A DNA stretch of 64,000 nucleotides from Carnobacterium_A sp047553015 (GCF_047553015.1 NZ_CP180212.1:1984001-2048000); one strand, 5' to 3'. Positions 27,192 through 36,321 are shown, counted from the stretch's first letter. Program-made: numbers and translations. Notes: generated from the letters alone by a model not told the origin.

Positions 27192-28232
27192 TTATTTTTG
27201 CTCACTTTCTTTTTGCCATTCTAGTATTCTGTCTGCCGTTTCTACAGCGTCTAGACTAACCAGTGTTAAATCTCGTTGCGATTTATGGTGATTGTAACGT
27301 GGATCATAATAAGACACCAATAAGCTTTCTATGACTAAATCTACATCGCCACTCATGACTTGCTCTTGAAATAAGTGAACTCGCTCCTCATTAATAAAGG
27401 CTTTTAAAGCTCCTAAGGAATCAGACAACTCTTTTTGATTGTCTTCTTTTACATAGTCGCGATGAATCTGGGCAACTCGTAATTCTAGAGGCGCATCAAT
27501 ATAGAATTTTTTCCCTTCCTTAATTGCAGAAAATAGACTTGAAGGAATCACAACATTTCCAATCCGTTTGCTTTCTCCTTCAGTAAAAACTACCTCTCCC
27601 TCTTTCCATCCTTGACTAGCTTCAAAAAGTAAACTCTCGAATGCTTTTTGAGAATGAGGTTCAGATAATCCAATACTGCCTAACATAGACCCTCTGTGAT
27701 TAGCACAACCTTCTAAATCTAAAATATTGGCTCCTTTTCTCGAGAGTTCTTTCAAAATCTCTGTTTTCCCACTACCTGAAAGGCCGTAAAGAGTCACAAA
27801 TGCTGCCTTTGTTAGTTCAGTATCTAGATGCTCATTAATATAGTGGCGGTAAGCTTTATATCCACCACTTAATCTACTTACTGGTAATCCCATTGCTTTT
27901 AGTAATGAAAAAATAGAATTAGACCGCATGCCACCTCGGCTACAAAAAATAACTAATTCATCGTATTGACCTAATAACTTTTGGTAATGAGTATACATAC
28001 TAGGAAGCTGACTCGCTGCCCAATCTACACCGTATTGCTTGGCTTCTTCTACTTGTCCATTGACGTACAAAGTTCCTACCGTTGCACGTGTTTCATCATC
28101 TAAAACAGGAATGTTTACTGCTCCTGGAATCGTGGAAAAGCTATGTTCTTTAGGACTACGAACATCCACAAAGCCAATTGTTTTATTTTTTTTAGCGGCT
28201 ACTATTTCTTCATATGTTATCGTTGGCTTCAT
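27192..28232 (-). CDS. mnmH: tRNA 2-selenouridine synthase
   Basis: The 346-residue enzyme replaces sulfur by selenium in the wobble 2-thiouridine of certain tRNAs. Residues 1-135 form a rhodanese domain with the catalytic Cys in FCSRGGMRSN. The second half carries a P-loop, GLSGSGKTEIL, and the MnmH-specific LEGCANHRGSMLG segment. It is first in the operon, immediately upstream of selD, its selenium donor. AGGAAG precedes ATG 28232. It is complete for the family (about 350-370 residues). Confidence 0.93.
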   Translation of the reverse strand: MKPTITYEEIVAAKKNKTIGFVDVRSPKEHSFSTIPGAVNIPVLDDETRATVGTLYVNGQVEEAKQYGVDWAASQLPSMYTHYQKLLGQYDELVIFCSRGGMRSNSIFSLLKAMGLPVSRLSGGYKAYRHYINEHLDTELTKAAFVTLYGLSGSGKTEILKELSRKGANILDLEGCANHRGSMLGSIGLSEPHSQKAFESLLFEASQGWKEGEVVFTEGESKRIGNVVIPSSLFSAIKEGKKFYIDAPLELRVAQIHRDYVKEDNQKELSDSLGALKAFINEERVHLFQEQVMSGDVDLVIESLLVSYYDPRYNHHKSQRDLTLVSLDAVETADRILEWQKESEQK

Positions 28233-28570
28233 TTTTTCAACACTTCCTGACTTACTAAATTTATCTTGTCTTCTTCTATCATACTACTATTTTTATTGAA
28301 TTTCTTTATTATCAGCTTGATTAAACAATTTTTTAATCAAGAATAATGGCAAAAATAAGACACTTAAACGACTAGGCCAGTTTCTTAATGCTTCTTCTTT
28401 GATTAAAAAATATTGTCTTTATTTTCTCTTTTTGTTTCCTATTTTACTAAACGCTGATTCTTTTCTTGTACCATCTTGTGTAAATAAGGTAGACTTACAT
28501 CATAGGAAGAGACGCTAGTGCATCATTTGAGCATGGCTCTTTTAAATTCATTCAATGAAAGGAGACTACC
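28233..28570. other. Divergent intergenic region
   Basis: About 340 bases lie between mnmH and the next plus-strand gene. It should hold promoters for both. A weak TATGAT-like box on the minus strand near 28285 was seen, but no pair strong enough to call. No RNA or repeat was recognised. Confidence 0.4.
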
Positions 28571-29074
28571 ATGAAAAAAATCGTTACGGTTAATGATAAG
28601 ATGCAACAAAGTGAATACGAACTATCTGAAGAACCTGGTGAAAATTTTGATGCCGAATTTAAACCGGAACTTTCTCCAAAAGAACTTTTAGAACTAGGTG
28701 TTTTTGGTGGAAAATACATGACAGATTGCAAGGATGAATTTCCAGAAGATTGGTTTGAACATGCTAAGTTATCTCCAAAAAAAGCCGATATTTCTTTAAA
28801 CTATTATCAAGTTGATGCCTCCATGCCCCTAAAAGCTTGGCAAGAAAAAGGTTGGATTCATTCAGAAGATCCGCGCGGTTGGTTCCAATGGTATTGTCGT
28901 TATTATTATGGTCGTAGACTACCTGAAGAAGATCAAATCCAAATCAAACGATGGAAAGCCATTAAGAGGCATGCCGGTGCGATCAAAAAAAATTGTGAAG
29001 ATAAAGATCAAAGTTGTAGAAAAAAACAAAGACAAACGCTTCTTCATTGGGCATACGATAGCAGAACGATTTAA
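28571..29074 (+). CDS. Conserved hypothetical protein of 167 residues
   Basis: A soluble, highly charged protein rich in Trp, Tyr and Lys. Segments LGVFGGKYMTDC, DPRGWFQWYCRYYYGRR and RQTLLHWAYDSR look strongly conserved, and I recall similar proteins in bacteria, fungi and plants with no assigned function. Five Cys are present, including the late KNCEDKDQSCRKKQRQ stretch. A GAAAGGAG site precedes ATG 28571. It is followed by a strong shared terminator and stands alone. No function is claimed. Confidence 0.75.
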   Translation: MKKIVTVNDKMQQSEYELSEEPGENFDAEFKPELSPKELLELGVFGGKYMTDCKDEFPEDWFEHAKLSPKKADISLNYYQVDASMPLKAWQEKGWIHSEDPRGWFQWYCRYYYGRRLPEEDQIQIKRWKAIKRHAGAIKKNCEDKDQSCRKKQRQTLLHWAYDSRTI

Positions 29075-29131
29075 AAAAGAAGAAACAAGCACTCTAATCA
29101 GTAGATTAGTCAGACTTGTTTCTTCTTTTTT
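29073..29131. terminator. Bidirectional terminator
   Basis: Perfect 17-base arms (AAAAAAGAAGAAACAAG and its complement) around a 25-base loop that holds a smaller CTAAT/ATTAG hairpin. It lies between convergent genes. Confidence 0.88.
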
Positions 29132-29162
29132 GCTAAACACAATCCTCACACAGTCTTTGTAT

Positions 29163-30461
29163 TTAAAACTTGCCTTCTGATTCAAGAATTTCTTCATAAG
29201 CTTCTATAATTAATTTTCTCTCTAAAGAATCATGGACTGTTTTTAATAAACGATCAAAAAGATAATGCGCTTGTTCTTTAATGACTTCTCTATTAGTAAA
29301 TTTCGCTTCATTTGTCATGTGACGATAAGCTTGAAAAACAGCTAACATCACATAAACATCCCCCTGTCCATAGTGAACGATTTGAAGAAAAGTATCACGT
29401 AGCATCCTATCTAAGTCATAGGTTTCACGATAAATTTTTCCTTTTGAATCTTCTTCTTTCATCACAACGTATCCTTCTTTTAACGAACACAATTGTCCTA
29501 GTAATAGACCTAAACTATTAATACAAAAAATAGCTGTATTAGGATCGTTAGTTCCCGGGGATAGTGCTCTTAAGGCAACTTCTACTATCTTTTGAATAGA
29601 AAAATTAAAATCTTGTTCTTCTGAACGACGCATCCCAATCAAATAATGCTCGCGTATTTCTTCTGCTACTCTTTGACCATCTATATCTTCTGGAATAACT
29701 AGCAAATCACCAATAACGATTTCATTTGTCACAAATTGTCCTGTCATTCGATTAAAACGAATCGTTACTTGGTGTTTTTTTGCTACTTCAAATAATCGAT
29801 CATAATCGACTATTTGAACGTACCCATTTGCCTTAACCCTAATCGGAAAACCCAGATTTTGGCTTTCTACACCTGCTTTTGAAACAATTTCATATTCGCT
29901 CATTTCTTCTTTATAAATAGAAATAACCTCTTGCGCTTGAGCGTATAAACGATCAATTAAATTACTAGCTTGAATGTATTTGCCCACACTATTAATAAAT
30001 AAGATAAAATTAAATAAACCAAAGATAATATAAATAACTCCGATTGTCCCAGCAAGAATGGGTTTTGTTAAATATTCTTCACGGATAAACAGCATACAAG
30101 TAATACTATAGATAAATCCACTTACGAAAATCCCAAAAGATTTCATCGTGCGCTCATCTGCTAGAAAATTTTCAACTACTCGTGGAGAAAACTCACTCAT
30201 GTAGATACTCAAAACAACCATTGTCGTTGAAAAAGTAAAGGTCGTGATTGTAATGAATGCACTTGAAACAACACCTAAAACAGACTTAGCTAAACTTGCA
30301 CTCGTTAATAACAATTCAGGTAAATAAGGTCTCATATCAAATAAATACCCATTATCTAATAAAACGACGATAGCTGCTAATAGTAAAGCGAATACACTAT
30401 AAGCGACCGGGTAAAGCCAGATACTTTTCTTTATCCTCTCATAGCCTTGTTTTATCTTCAT
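29163..30461 (-). CDS. DUF2254 membrane protein
   Basis: The roughly 432-residue protein has four membrane segments in the first 160 residues and a soluble C-terminal domain. SSAFITITTFTFSTTMVVLS and MSEFSPRVVENFLAD, and later LSPGTNDPNTA, match DUF2254, a family of unknown function. The start is either GTG 30464 or ATG 30461; both are within range of GGAGGAG (30471-30477). It is downstream of the DUF4256 gene by about 30 bases and may be co-transcribed with it. Confidence 0.82.
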   Translation of the reverse strand: MKIKQGYERIKKSIWLYPVAYSVFALLLAAIVVLLDNGYLFDMRPYLPELLLTSASLAKSVLGVVSSAFITITTFTFSTTMVVLSIYMSEFSPRVVENFLADERTMKSFGIFVSGFIYSITCMLFIREEYLTKPILAGTIGVIYIIFGLFNFILFINSVGKYIQASNLIDRLYAQAQEVISIYKEEMSEYEIVSKAGVESQNLGFPIRVKANGYVQIVDYDRLFEVAKKHQVTIRFNRMTGQFVTNEIVIGDLLVIPEDIDGQRVAEEIREHYLIGMRRSEEQDFNFSIQKIVEVALRALSPGTNDPNTAIFCINSLGLLLGQLCSLKEGYVVMKEEDSKGKIYRETYDLDRMLRDTFLQIVHYGQGDVYVMLAVFQAYRHMTNEAKFTNREVIKEQAHYLFDRLLKTVHDSLERKLIIEAYEEILESEGKF

Positions 30462-30494
30462 CACATTTTATCTCCTCCCTTTCAAAAAATGAAC

Positions 30495-31064
30495 TTATAC
30501 TCTCACTATCCCTCGAAATCCTCGACCAGCGTAATAGGAGCCAGCTCCATTATGGTATAGAAAAACCTGTCCAAAGCGGTAATCACAAAAAAGAGCGCCA
30601 CCTAATTTTCTAATAGCAATAGGTGTTTTTACCCAACTAGATGTTTTTGTATCAAAATCACTTTTATCCTGTAATGTTTTGTATTGTTCGACTGATAACA
30701 GTTCTATTCCCATTTCTGCAGCCATACCAACAGCATTTTTTTCTGGCTGATTATTTTTTCTCGATTCCAATCCTTCTAAGTCGTAGCAAACTGATCGACG
30801 GCCTTTTGGACTTTCTTGTGAACAATCACAAAAGAGATAAGCATCTTCTTTTTCATCGTAACCAATAACGTCTGGTTCACCACCAGTTTCTTCCATCTGA
30901 CTAAGAGACCAAAGTTTTTTACCACCCTCAGCCAATCTTTTTTCTATCTGTTCCCATTTAAGCTCGCTATGACGACTATTATTCTCATCAAAGCGCTGTT
31001 TAAGTACCGCGATTAGCTCATCACGTCTTTTAGATGTTACTTCTTTTTCCTCATTTTTTGTCAT
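30495..31064 (-). CDS. DUF4256 protein
   Basis: The 189-residue soluble protein matches DUF4256 in SQMEETGGEPDVIGYD, YLFCDCSQESPKGRRSVCYD and the C-terminal GQVFLYHNGAGSYYAGRGFR. The function is unknown. Its start overlaps the preceding gene by 14 bases, with AGAGGAG upstream, so the two are translated together. Confidence 0.85.
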   Translation of the reverse strand: MTKNEEKEVTSKRRDELIAVLKQRFDENNSRHSELKWEQIEKRLAEGGKKLWSLSQMEETGGEPDVIGYDEKEDAYLFCDCSQESPKGRRSVCYDLEGLESRKNNQPEKNAVGMAAEMGIELLSVEQYKTLQDKSDFDTKTSSWVKTPIAIRKLGGALFCDYRFGQVFLYHNGAGSYYAGRGFRGIVRV

Positions 31065-31458
31065 ACTTAGTCTCCTCTTTTTCTATTTTTTCTTTTTGAA
31101 GTATCTCTTCTAATCTTACTAACGCTTCCAAAAATAAGCCTGATTCAATCGCTTCAGCAATGACTCCATCACCGTAACGTTCTTCTCTTTTTAATGAGGT
31201 CAAATAACTTTTCACTTCCTCTTTCGTAAATAAAGAGAGATCTTTCTCTTGGATTTTTTCCATATTATCTAAATAATTGACATCGTAAAATGACTGTTGA
31301 TCTAAATAGTTAAATAATCCCTCTATTACAGCAGGGTATTCAGGATAGGAGAATTGACTCACCTCTAATGACTCCTCTTCATCTTCATCTTTTGTCCACT
31401 CAATTTTTTTGATTGTTCTTATTTCTTTAATGTAACTAGCTAAAACGACTGCGTCCAT
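31051..31458 (-). CDS. Small acidic protein, DUF6508-like
   Basis: This 135-residue protein is acidic in the first third. Its central SYLTSLKREERYGDGVIAEA followed by ESGLFLEALVRLEE resembles the conserved part of DUF6508 proteins (a Leu-Thr...Arg-Glu-Glu-Arg-Tyr core followed by a terminal helix). No function is known. AGGAG lies seven bases before ATG 31458. It heads a probable three-gene minus-strand unit with the DUF4256 and DUF2254 genes. Confidence 0.6.
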   Translation of the reverse strand: MDAVVLASYIKEIRTIKKIEWTKDEDEEESLEVSQFSYPEYPAVIEGLFNYLDQQSFYDVNYLDNMEKIQEKDLSLFTKEEVKSYLTSLKREERYGDGVIAEAIESGLFLEALVRLEEILQKEKIEKEETKYDKK

Positions 31459-31641
31459 TAAATCAACTCCTCATTTTTCTTTTTAATCTAGTCTCTTGTC
31501 TTTATTCTAACCTTTCTTATAAAAAAGTACCATCGAAGCGTTTACTTAAAATTACGACATTAGCTCTCTTTATCAACTACAAAGTGCTAGAAATAAGTCT
31601 TAACCTAACTCTGTTTAATGAAAATTAGGCTGAAATATAAA

Positions 31642-31681
31642 AAAAGATAAGCTTCTAACCCGATAGTTAGAAGCTTATCTT
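31642..31681 (-). terminator. Terminator of the PTS-associated operon
   Basis: AAAGATAAGCTTCTAAC stem with a short loop, followed by seven T on the minus strand, directly after the stop at 31705. Confidence 0.88.
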
Positions 31682-31704
31682 TAATGAAACTTTTCATCAA
31701 AATA

Positions 31705-32604
31705 TTAACGGTTAATTGAACGAGAAATCATTGAGACTGTATGACGTTGTCCACGAATTGCTTTGCTCATTGCAAAAATGTTTTCAACAGGAGCAAGACC
31801 ACCGTATCCTGCATCACCGATGTGTTGAATATCTACACCACACATCTTATTTTGTATCGCCATATACTTAATCGTATCTGCGTCAGAACCTTCTTGACTT
31901 GTTCCGATGGCCGTCATAACTAGAGCTCCTTCTTTATGAGCTAGTTTAACAGCTTGCTTTAATTCTTCTTTATCAAAACCAGGTACGGTTCCAATTGATG
32001 GAGTCAGAATAATATCTGCTCCAGCAGCAATTAACTCTTTAATAACCGCAAGATCAGCTACTGCTTCATCAACTCCTGCACCATGCATTTTCCCTGCAAT
32101 AATCAGTCCTGAATAATATTTTTTAGCGTTTTTAACTGTTTCTAGAATTGCCGCATTTGTTACGCCTGTTCCTGGATTACCAGTGAAACAGACAAAATCT
32201 AAACCTAATTTTTCGATTTCTTTTAGCGTCTGAACAGTTGCTTGTCTACCTACAGCAATTTCTTCTCGCTGTTCAAGCATATCTGCAGAACTATCAACGG
32301 GTTCTAGATTAGCGCCAATTGGACGACCAACTAATTCGTGCAATCGATCAACAAATGATCCCTCGTACTCTCCAATAGCAAAAATAACTGGATTTAATAC
32401 GTCAATTCCATTTAAAAGAATCAAATCCGCTCCAAACGCACGTGCTATTTCTGAATTGGTAATGTCACCAATGAATGACTCACGTGGTGCTACGTTTTCT
32501 GATAGAATGACACGTCCTTCACTTGCTTTGATACTTTGTTTTAATTCTTTTGCACTCATCGCTAAGATTTCTGTAGCATTCGCACTAATTAAGCGTTTAA
32601 CCAT
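31705..32604 (-). CDS. PTS-associated TIM-barrel-like protein (DUF7916-like)
   Basis: The 299-residue soluble protein contains barrel-like strands (FGADLILLNGIDVLNP, LDFVCFTGNPGTGVTNAAI, LIIAGKMHGAG, ADIILTPSIGTVPGF, HIGDAGYGGLAPVEN). Proteins like this are recurrent next to cellobiose-type PTS permeases and were formerly annotated vaguely as hydrolases or PEP phosphonomutases. The substrate is probably a sugar phosphate from the adjacent EIIC, an inference from context only. The second ATG (32604) is preferred over 32625 because AAAGGAAG sits at a suitable distance. Confidence 0.68.
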   Translation of the reverse strand: MVKRLISANATEILAMSAKELKQSIKASEGRVILSENVAPRESFIGDITNSEIARAFGADLILLNGIDVLNPVIFAIGEYEGSFVDRLHELVGRPIGANLEPVDSSADMLEQREEIAVGRQATVQTLKEIEKLGLDFVCFTGNPGTGVTNAAILETVKNAKKYYSGLIIAGKMHGAGVDEAVADLAVIKELIAAGADIILTPSIGTVPGFDKEELKQAVKLAHKEGALVMTAIGTSQEGSDADTIKYMAIQNKMCGVDIQHIGDAGYGGLAPVENIFAMSKAIRGQRHTVSMISRSINR

Positions 32605-32627
32605 TATTAATGACTTCCTTTCCATTT

Positions 32628-33914
32628 TTAATACAATGACTCGTTTTCTTCTTGTGCTTTAAAACGTTTTTCAACAGCTAGGAAGAATGGCAGATAAATA
32701 AGAATATCTAGTACAATTAATACGATTTGTAAGATTGATCCATTTACACTACCTGTTGTTAAAAATCCACTGAGGATAGGTGGCATTGTCCAAGATGCAA
32801 CGACTCTTGTTAAAGGAACTAACCCAGTTGCCATTGCCGTATAAGCGACAATCGCATTAACAGCTGGTGCAAGAATAAATGGAATCAATAAAGCAAAGTT
32901 TAAAACAACGGGAACACCAAACATAGTAGGTTCATTAATATTGAATAAACCTGGTACAACAGTTATTGGAGCCAATATCTTTGTTTGTTTACTTGTGTGT
33001 TTTTTACGAGCGATGTAACCAAGTACCAATACCAATCCAATTGTTGCACCACCACCACCCATATAAACAAAGTTGTCCATAAATGCAACGGTAATGATAT
33101 TTTTTAATTCTGTTCCTGCTTGATAAGCTGCAGTATTTTCAGCTAAATTAGCAATCCAGATTGGTTGCATGATAGAGTTAACAACGTTTCCACCGTGGAT
33201 ACCAATAAACCATAACAAACTATTTAAACCAGCAACAATCACTGTACCAAAAATATTATTTCCTAATAACCCAAGAGGTCCACCTAAAACAACTTGCGCA
33301 AGTTCATGCAAGTTAGGCCAAGACACCATATCTAGAATAGCGTAAGCAATTAACCAAAATGTAATAATGACTGCACCAGGGATAATCGCACTAAAGCTTC
33401 TTGCCACAGCTGGTGGAACACTTTCTGGCATTTTAATTTGAATATTATGGTTAATAAACCATTGATAAATAAATGCAGTAAACAATCCTAATACAATAGC
33501 AACAAACAAACCACTAGCACCAAGGTAACGAACAGTTAAACCTGCTCCTGTTTCACCTGCAACAAATGGTGTGACCATAACAAATGATGCCATTGAAATA
33601 ATACCAGCAGCAACACCATCTACTTTGTACTGGCTAGCTAAACTTTGAGCAATCCCAAAACTTGCAACCAGACCAATTAAACCAAAACTACTATCGACGC
33701 CTTTCCATAAATAACCAGAAACGCCAACTTCTCCTAACCAAATCTCCCAACCCTTAACTGGAAAACTCGCGATAACCATAAAAATTGATCCTATTATGAT
33801 TAATGGCATTGCTAACGTAATCCCATCACGTATAGCTGTTAAGTATTTGTTCGCACTTAGTTTTGATGCAATCGGCATCAACTTCTTTTCAATAAAACTA
33901 TTTGACTCGGACAT
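32628..33914 (-). CDS. PTS system EIIC component, cellobiose/lichenan (CelB) type
   Basis: This 428-residue permease has ten or so membrane segments. ANKYLTAIRDGITLAMPLI near the N terminus and FNINEPTMFGVPVVLN in the second half are the EIIC signature of the lactose/cellobiose family. The NEPTMFG motif carries the substrate-binding Glu. No EIIA or EIIB gene is adjacent, so those must come from another locus. It is transcribed before the barrel-like protein and divergently from a ROK regulator. It starts at ATG 33914 with AGGAGG upstream. Confidence 0.9.
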   Translation of the reverse strand: MSESNSFIEKKLMPIASKLSANKYLTAIRDGITLAMPLIIIGSIFMVIASFPVKGWEIWLGEVGVSGYLWKGVDSSFGLIGLVASFGIAQSLASQYKVDGVAAGIISMASFVMVTPFVAGETGAGLTVRYLGASGLFVAIVLGLFTAFIYQWFINHNIQIKMPESVPPAVARSFSAIIPGAVIITFWLIAYAILDMVSWPNLHELAQVVLGGPLGLLGNNIFGTVIVAGLNSLLWFIGIHGGNVVNSIMQPIWIANLAENTAAYQAGTELKNIITVAFMDNFVYMGGGGATIGLVLVLGYIARKKHTSKQTKILAPITVVPGLFNINEPTMFGVPVVLNFALLIPFILAPAVNAIVAYTAMATGLVPLTRVVASWTMPPILSGFLTTGSVNGSILQIVLIVLDILIYLPFFLAVEKRFKAQEENESLY

Positions 33915-33950
33915 AAATAACCCTCCTATTAATTATCTTTTATAACTAAC

Positions 33951-34162
33951 TAGTTTGTTGTAAACCCTATCATTTGATTAATTGTTACTATTTAGTTATT
34001 AAATAAAGTATATCTTATTCTTATTATTTTGTAAACAACTAATTAGGTTATTATGAATTAAGTTGTTTAATCGTTACAAAAAATAATTAATAAGGTATAC
34101 TGTACTTATTATCCTTAGCTACTATGAAAAAGTAAAAGCTGCTATTATATAGTTAAACAACG
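33951..34162. promoter_or_regulatory. Candidate ROK operators and regulator promoter
   Basis: The word AGTTGTTTA or its complement TAAACAACT recurs in variants at 33951-33964, 34031-34041, 34060-34070 and 34151-34161. This covers the region between the EIIC and ROK genes, which fits XylR/NagC-type operators. TTACAA (34074-34079) and TATACT (34096-34101), 16 apart, form a plausible promoter toward the regulator. The sites are seen; binding is inferred. Confidence 0.45.
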
Positions 34163-34207
34163 AATGACTAACTTATTTATGAAACAACGAAGAAAGAGGC
34201 TATTTCT

Positions 34208-35386
34208 ATGTATTTACCAAAAAAACAAGGCATACAAAAAACAAAGATTTTAGATAAGATTTATGCTACTGGACCTATTTCGAGAATTGATTTATCAAAA
34301 AAACTAGCAATCACACCTGCTACAATAAGTGAGATAACAACTAATCTTATCTCAGAAAAGTACATTCATGAATTAGGTGAAGATGAATCAACTAACAAAC
34401 CCGGTCGTAAAAAAATTCTATTAACTATTTCACCTGGCTATAGTTATTACATTGGTGTCGAACTATCTGATAAGTTTTTATCTTTTTGTTTGAGTGATAA
34501 TCTTGGAACCCTTATCAAGGAGCACATCCTCACTTACACTAGCTGGGAAACAAAAAAAACAGTTACTGATACTTTATTTTTAGATGAATTGACTCAATTT
34601 ATCACTCAATGTGAAGACTACAAACCAGCAGCTATCGGCATTGCTGTTCCTGGACATTATGATTCCATTAATGAGAGCATTAAAACAAATAATCCATTCT
34701 GGAAAGACTTTTCTTTTAAACACATTCGAGAATCCATTGAACTTCCTATTTATTTAAAAAATAATGTGAAATGTATGGCTATCGCAGAACGATTATTTGG
34801 AGAAGATAAACAAGATCAAAATTTTATTTTTCTACATGTTCGTCGTGGAATGTTCTCTACTTATCTATATAATGGAGAAGTATATGCCGATCGTAATTCT
34901 TTAATTGGTGAAATTGGTCATACAGTCATTAACCCCAATGGTGAAGTGTGTGAGTGTGGCAAGCGTGGCTGTCTTCAAACATACACCAGTGAATCCTGGA
35001 TGATCAATAAAGCAAAACTACTTTATGAAAATACACCACACACGTTTCTTAAGCAATTGGTTCCTGAAAAAGAACAACTCTCTATCGATACACTTATCAA
35101 AGCTTATCGACTAGGTGATGAAGGTGTGAGTACTATAATCAATCAAGCTATTCATTATTTTTCTATCGCCATTAATAATATGTTGATGATGATGGATTCA
35201 GATGTTGTCTATATTCATAGCGAACTATTCAGCGATCCTGAACTAGCGGCCTATTTAAATCAATCCATTGAGGACAATACTTCTTTATTGGATCTTCAAA
35301 GTCCTACAAAGCGAATTTTTAAGCCTTATCAGCCAATAAACGGCGCTCTAGGTGCCTGCGGGTTATGTGTGTATGAAACATTATAG
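34208..35386 (+). CDS. ROK-family transcriptional regulator (NagC/XylR type)
   Basis: The 392-residue protein has an N-terminal winged helix-turn-helix (about 10-70, ISRIDLSKKLAITPATIS) and a C-terminal ROK sugar-kinase-like domain. The latter has GEIGHTVINPNGEVCECGKR followed by GCLQTYTSE, which provides the Cys-X-Cys-X4-Cys zinc site. The kinase catalytic GHD-type Asp is not obvious, as expected for a regulator. It is divergent from the PTS EIIC gene, so control of that operon by its sugar is the natural reading. ATG 34208 follows AAAGAGG. Confidence 0.88.
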   Translation: MYLPKKQGIQKTKILDKIYATGPISRIDLSKKLAITPATISEITTNLISEKYIHELGEDESTNKPGRKKILLTISPGYSYYIGVELSDKFLSFCLSDNLGTLIKEHILTYTSWETKKTVTDTLFLDELTQFITQCEDYKPAAIGIAVPGHYDSINESIKTNNPFWKDFSFKHIRESIELPIYLKNNVKCMAIAERLFGEDKQDQNFIFLHVRRGMFSTYLYNGEVYADRNSLIGEIGHTVINPNGEVCECGKRGCLQTYTSESWMINKAKLLYENTPHTFLKQLVPEKEQLSIDTLIKAYRLGDEGVSTIINQAIHYFSIAINNMLMMMDSDVVYIHSELFSDPELAAYLNQSIEDNTSLLDLQSPTKRIFKPYQPINGALGACGLCVYETL

Positions 35387-35433
35387 AAATCCTGTATTTA
35401 ATCGAAATAACCTTGTAATAGTAAATCGAACCC

Positions 35434-35439
35434 TATAAT
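35434..35439 (+). promoter_or_regulatory. -10 element of the HEAT-repeat gene
   Basis: A consensus TATAAT with CTTGTA 16 bases upstream lies 40 bases before the chosen start at 35479. Confidence 0.45.
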
Positions 35440-35478
35440 ATGGGTAGTAAGAAAGAAACAGAAAGAGGCAACGCATTT

Positions 35479-35925
35479 ATGAAAATTATTCAAGCAGAAC
35501 CAACAACTATTGAAGAGTTAAAAATACAAGCTATGACAAAAGATGATTGGGAACTTAGACTAGCTGCTGTTCATGAGTTAGCAAAATACGATTGTCAAAA
35601 ATCACGGTACATCTTAACCAAACTTGCATCAAGTGATCGCGTTTTCGCTGTTAAAGAAGCTGCTTTCAACGCTGCAACAGCAATGGGTATTACAAGAAAA
35701 GGTCTTCCACTTGTATTGAAAAGAAGAGATATTGGCTACAGCAGCAAAGATTTTGCTAAAATATTTAGTCGTGTTAAAAGAGACTTAGCTATGGAAGAGT
35801 TTGATTTAGAAGCTTTTAAAGCACAATTTCAAGTTGTTAGTTCTGAAATGTATGATGTTATGCAGTACGAAGAACAAGAGAACTTTGATTTGTGGATGAC
35901 TGCTTTATATGAGAATTTACGTTAA
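35479..35925 (+). CDS. HEAT-repeat domain protein
   Basis: This 148-residue soluble protein has helical repeats: WELRLAAVHELAKYDCQKSR then YILTKLASSDRVFAVKEAA, a HEAT-like pair. After these comes a basic segment LVLKRRDIGYSSKDFAKI. HEAT repeats mediate protein contacts; no enzymatic motif is visible. The frame is open further upstream, but ATG 35479 has AGAGG ten bases before it and agrees with the promoter position. It is a single-gene unit with its own terminator. Confidence 0.7.
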   Translation: MKIIQAEPTTIEELKIQAMTKDDWELRLAAVHELAKYDCQKSRYILTKLASSDRVFAVKEAAFNAATAMGITRKGLPLVLKRRDIGYSSKDFAKIFSRVKRDLAMEEFDLEAFKAQFQVVSSEMYDVMQYEEQENFDLWMTALYENLR

Positions 35926-35943
35926 ACACTCGTCTAATCAACA

Positions 35944-35983
35944 AAAAGAACCAACATACAAATTAAAGTATGTTGGTTCTTTT
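35944..35983 (+). terminator. Terminator of the HEAT-repeat gene
   Basis: AAAAGAACCAACATAC stem with an eight-base loop and a trailing T tract, 19 bases after the stop. Confidence 0.88.
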
Positions 35984-36135
35984 TTGAATAAATTTTACTG
36001 CATTAAAAAAAGAAATCTATTCTGTTTTTTGCATATTTCTTACACAATCAATTAAAATAAATTTTGTCGCGCCCTATACCGTGTTGTAAACTAGTAAAGA
36101 GTATTTTTTGTCTGAATAAAAAAGAAGATTCATTT

Positions 36136-36321
36136 ATGTATGACATTATAAACGTAAGTAATCAAATGAATACGTTAGGTTTTAGAAATGTTACTTCTAA
36201 AAAAATAGATCGGTTCTTTACTATTTGTTCTAGGGTAAGAGAACAAGGTACTCAAAGAGTCATGTTTTCCTTTAAAAAATTAAAAGAACTAACTAATTAT
36301 AAGTCAACTCTAGAAGATTGA
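36136..36321 (+). pseudogene. Truncated plasmid replication initiator (Rep_3/RepB-like N terminus)
   Basis: The 61-residue frame reads like the beginning of a theta-plasmid initiator. KKIDRFFTICSRVREQGTQ and MFSFKKLKELTNYKS match the conserved first block of RepB proteins of lactic acid bacteria, in which an NLFF..C.R.R..G leads to FSF..LKELS.YK. The reading frame then stops at 36319-36321, so about 80% of an initiator is missing. It marks the left edge of the accessory region. The alternative, an independent small protein, cannot be excluded. Confidence 0.55.

Noticed and set aside
28908..29197. Overlapping short frames on both strands at the end of the 167-residue protein gene
   Set aside because: They run through the bidirectional terminator and have no start signals.
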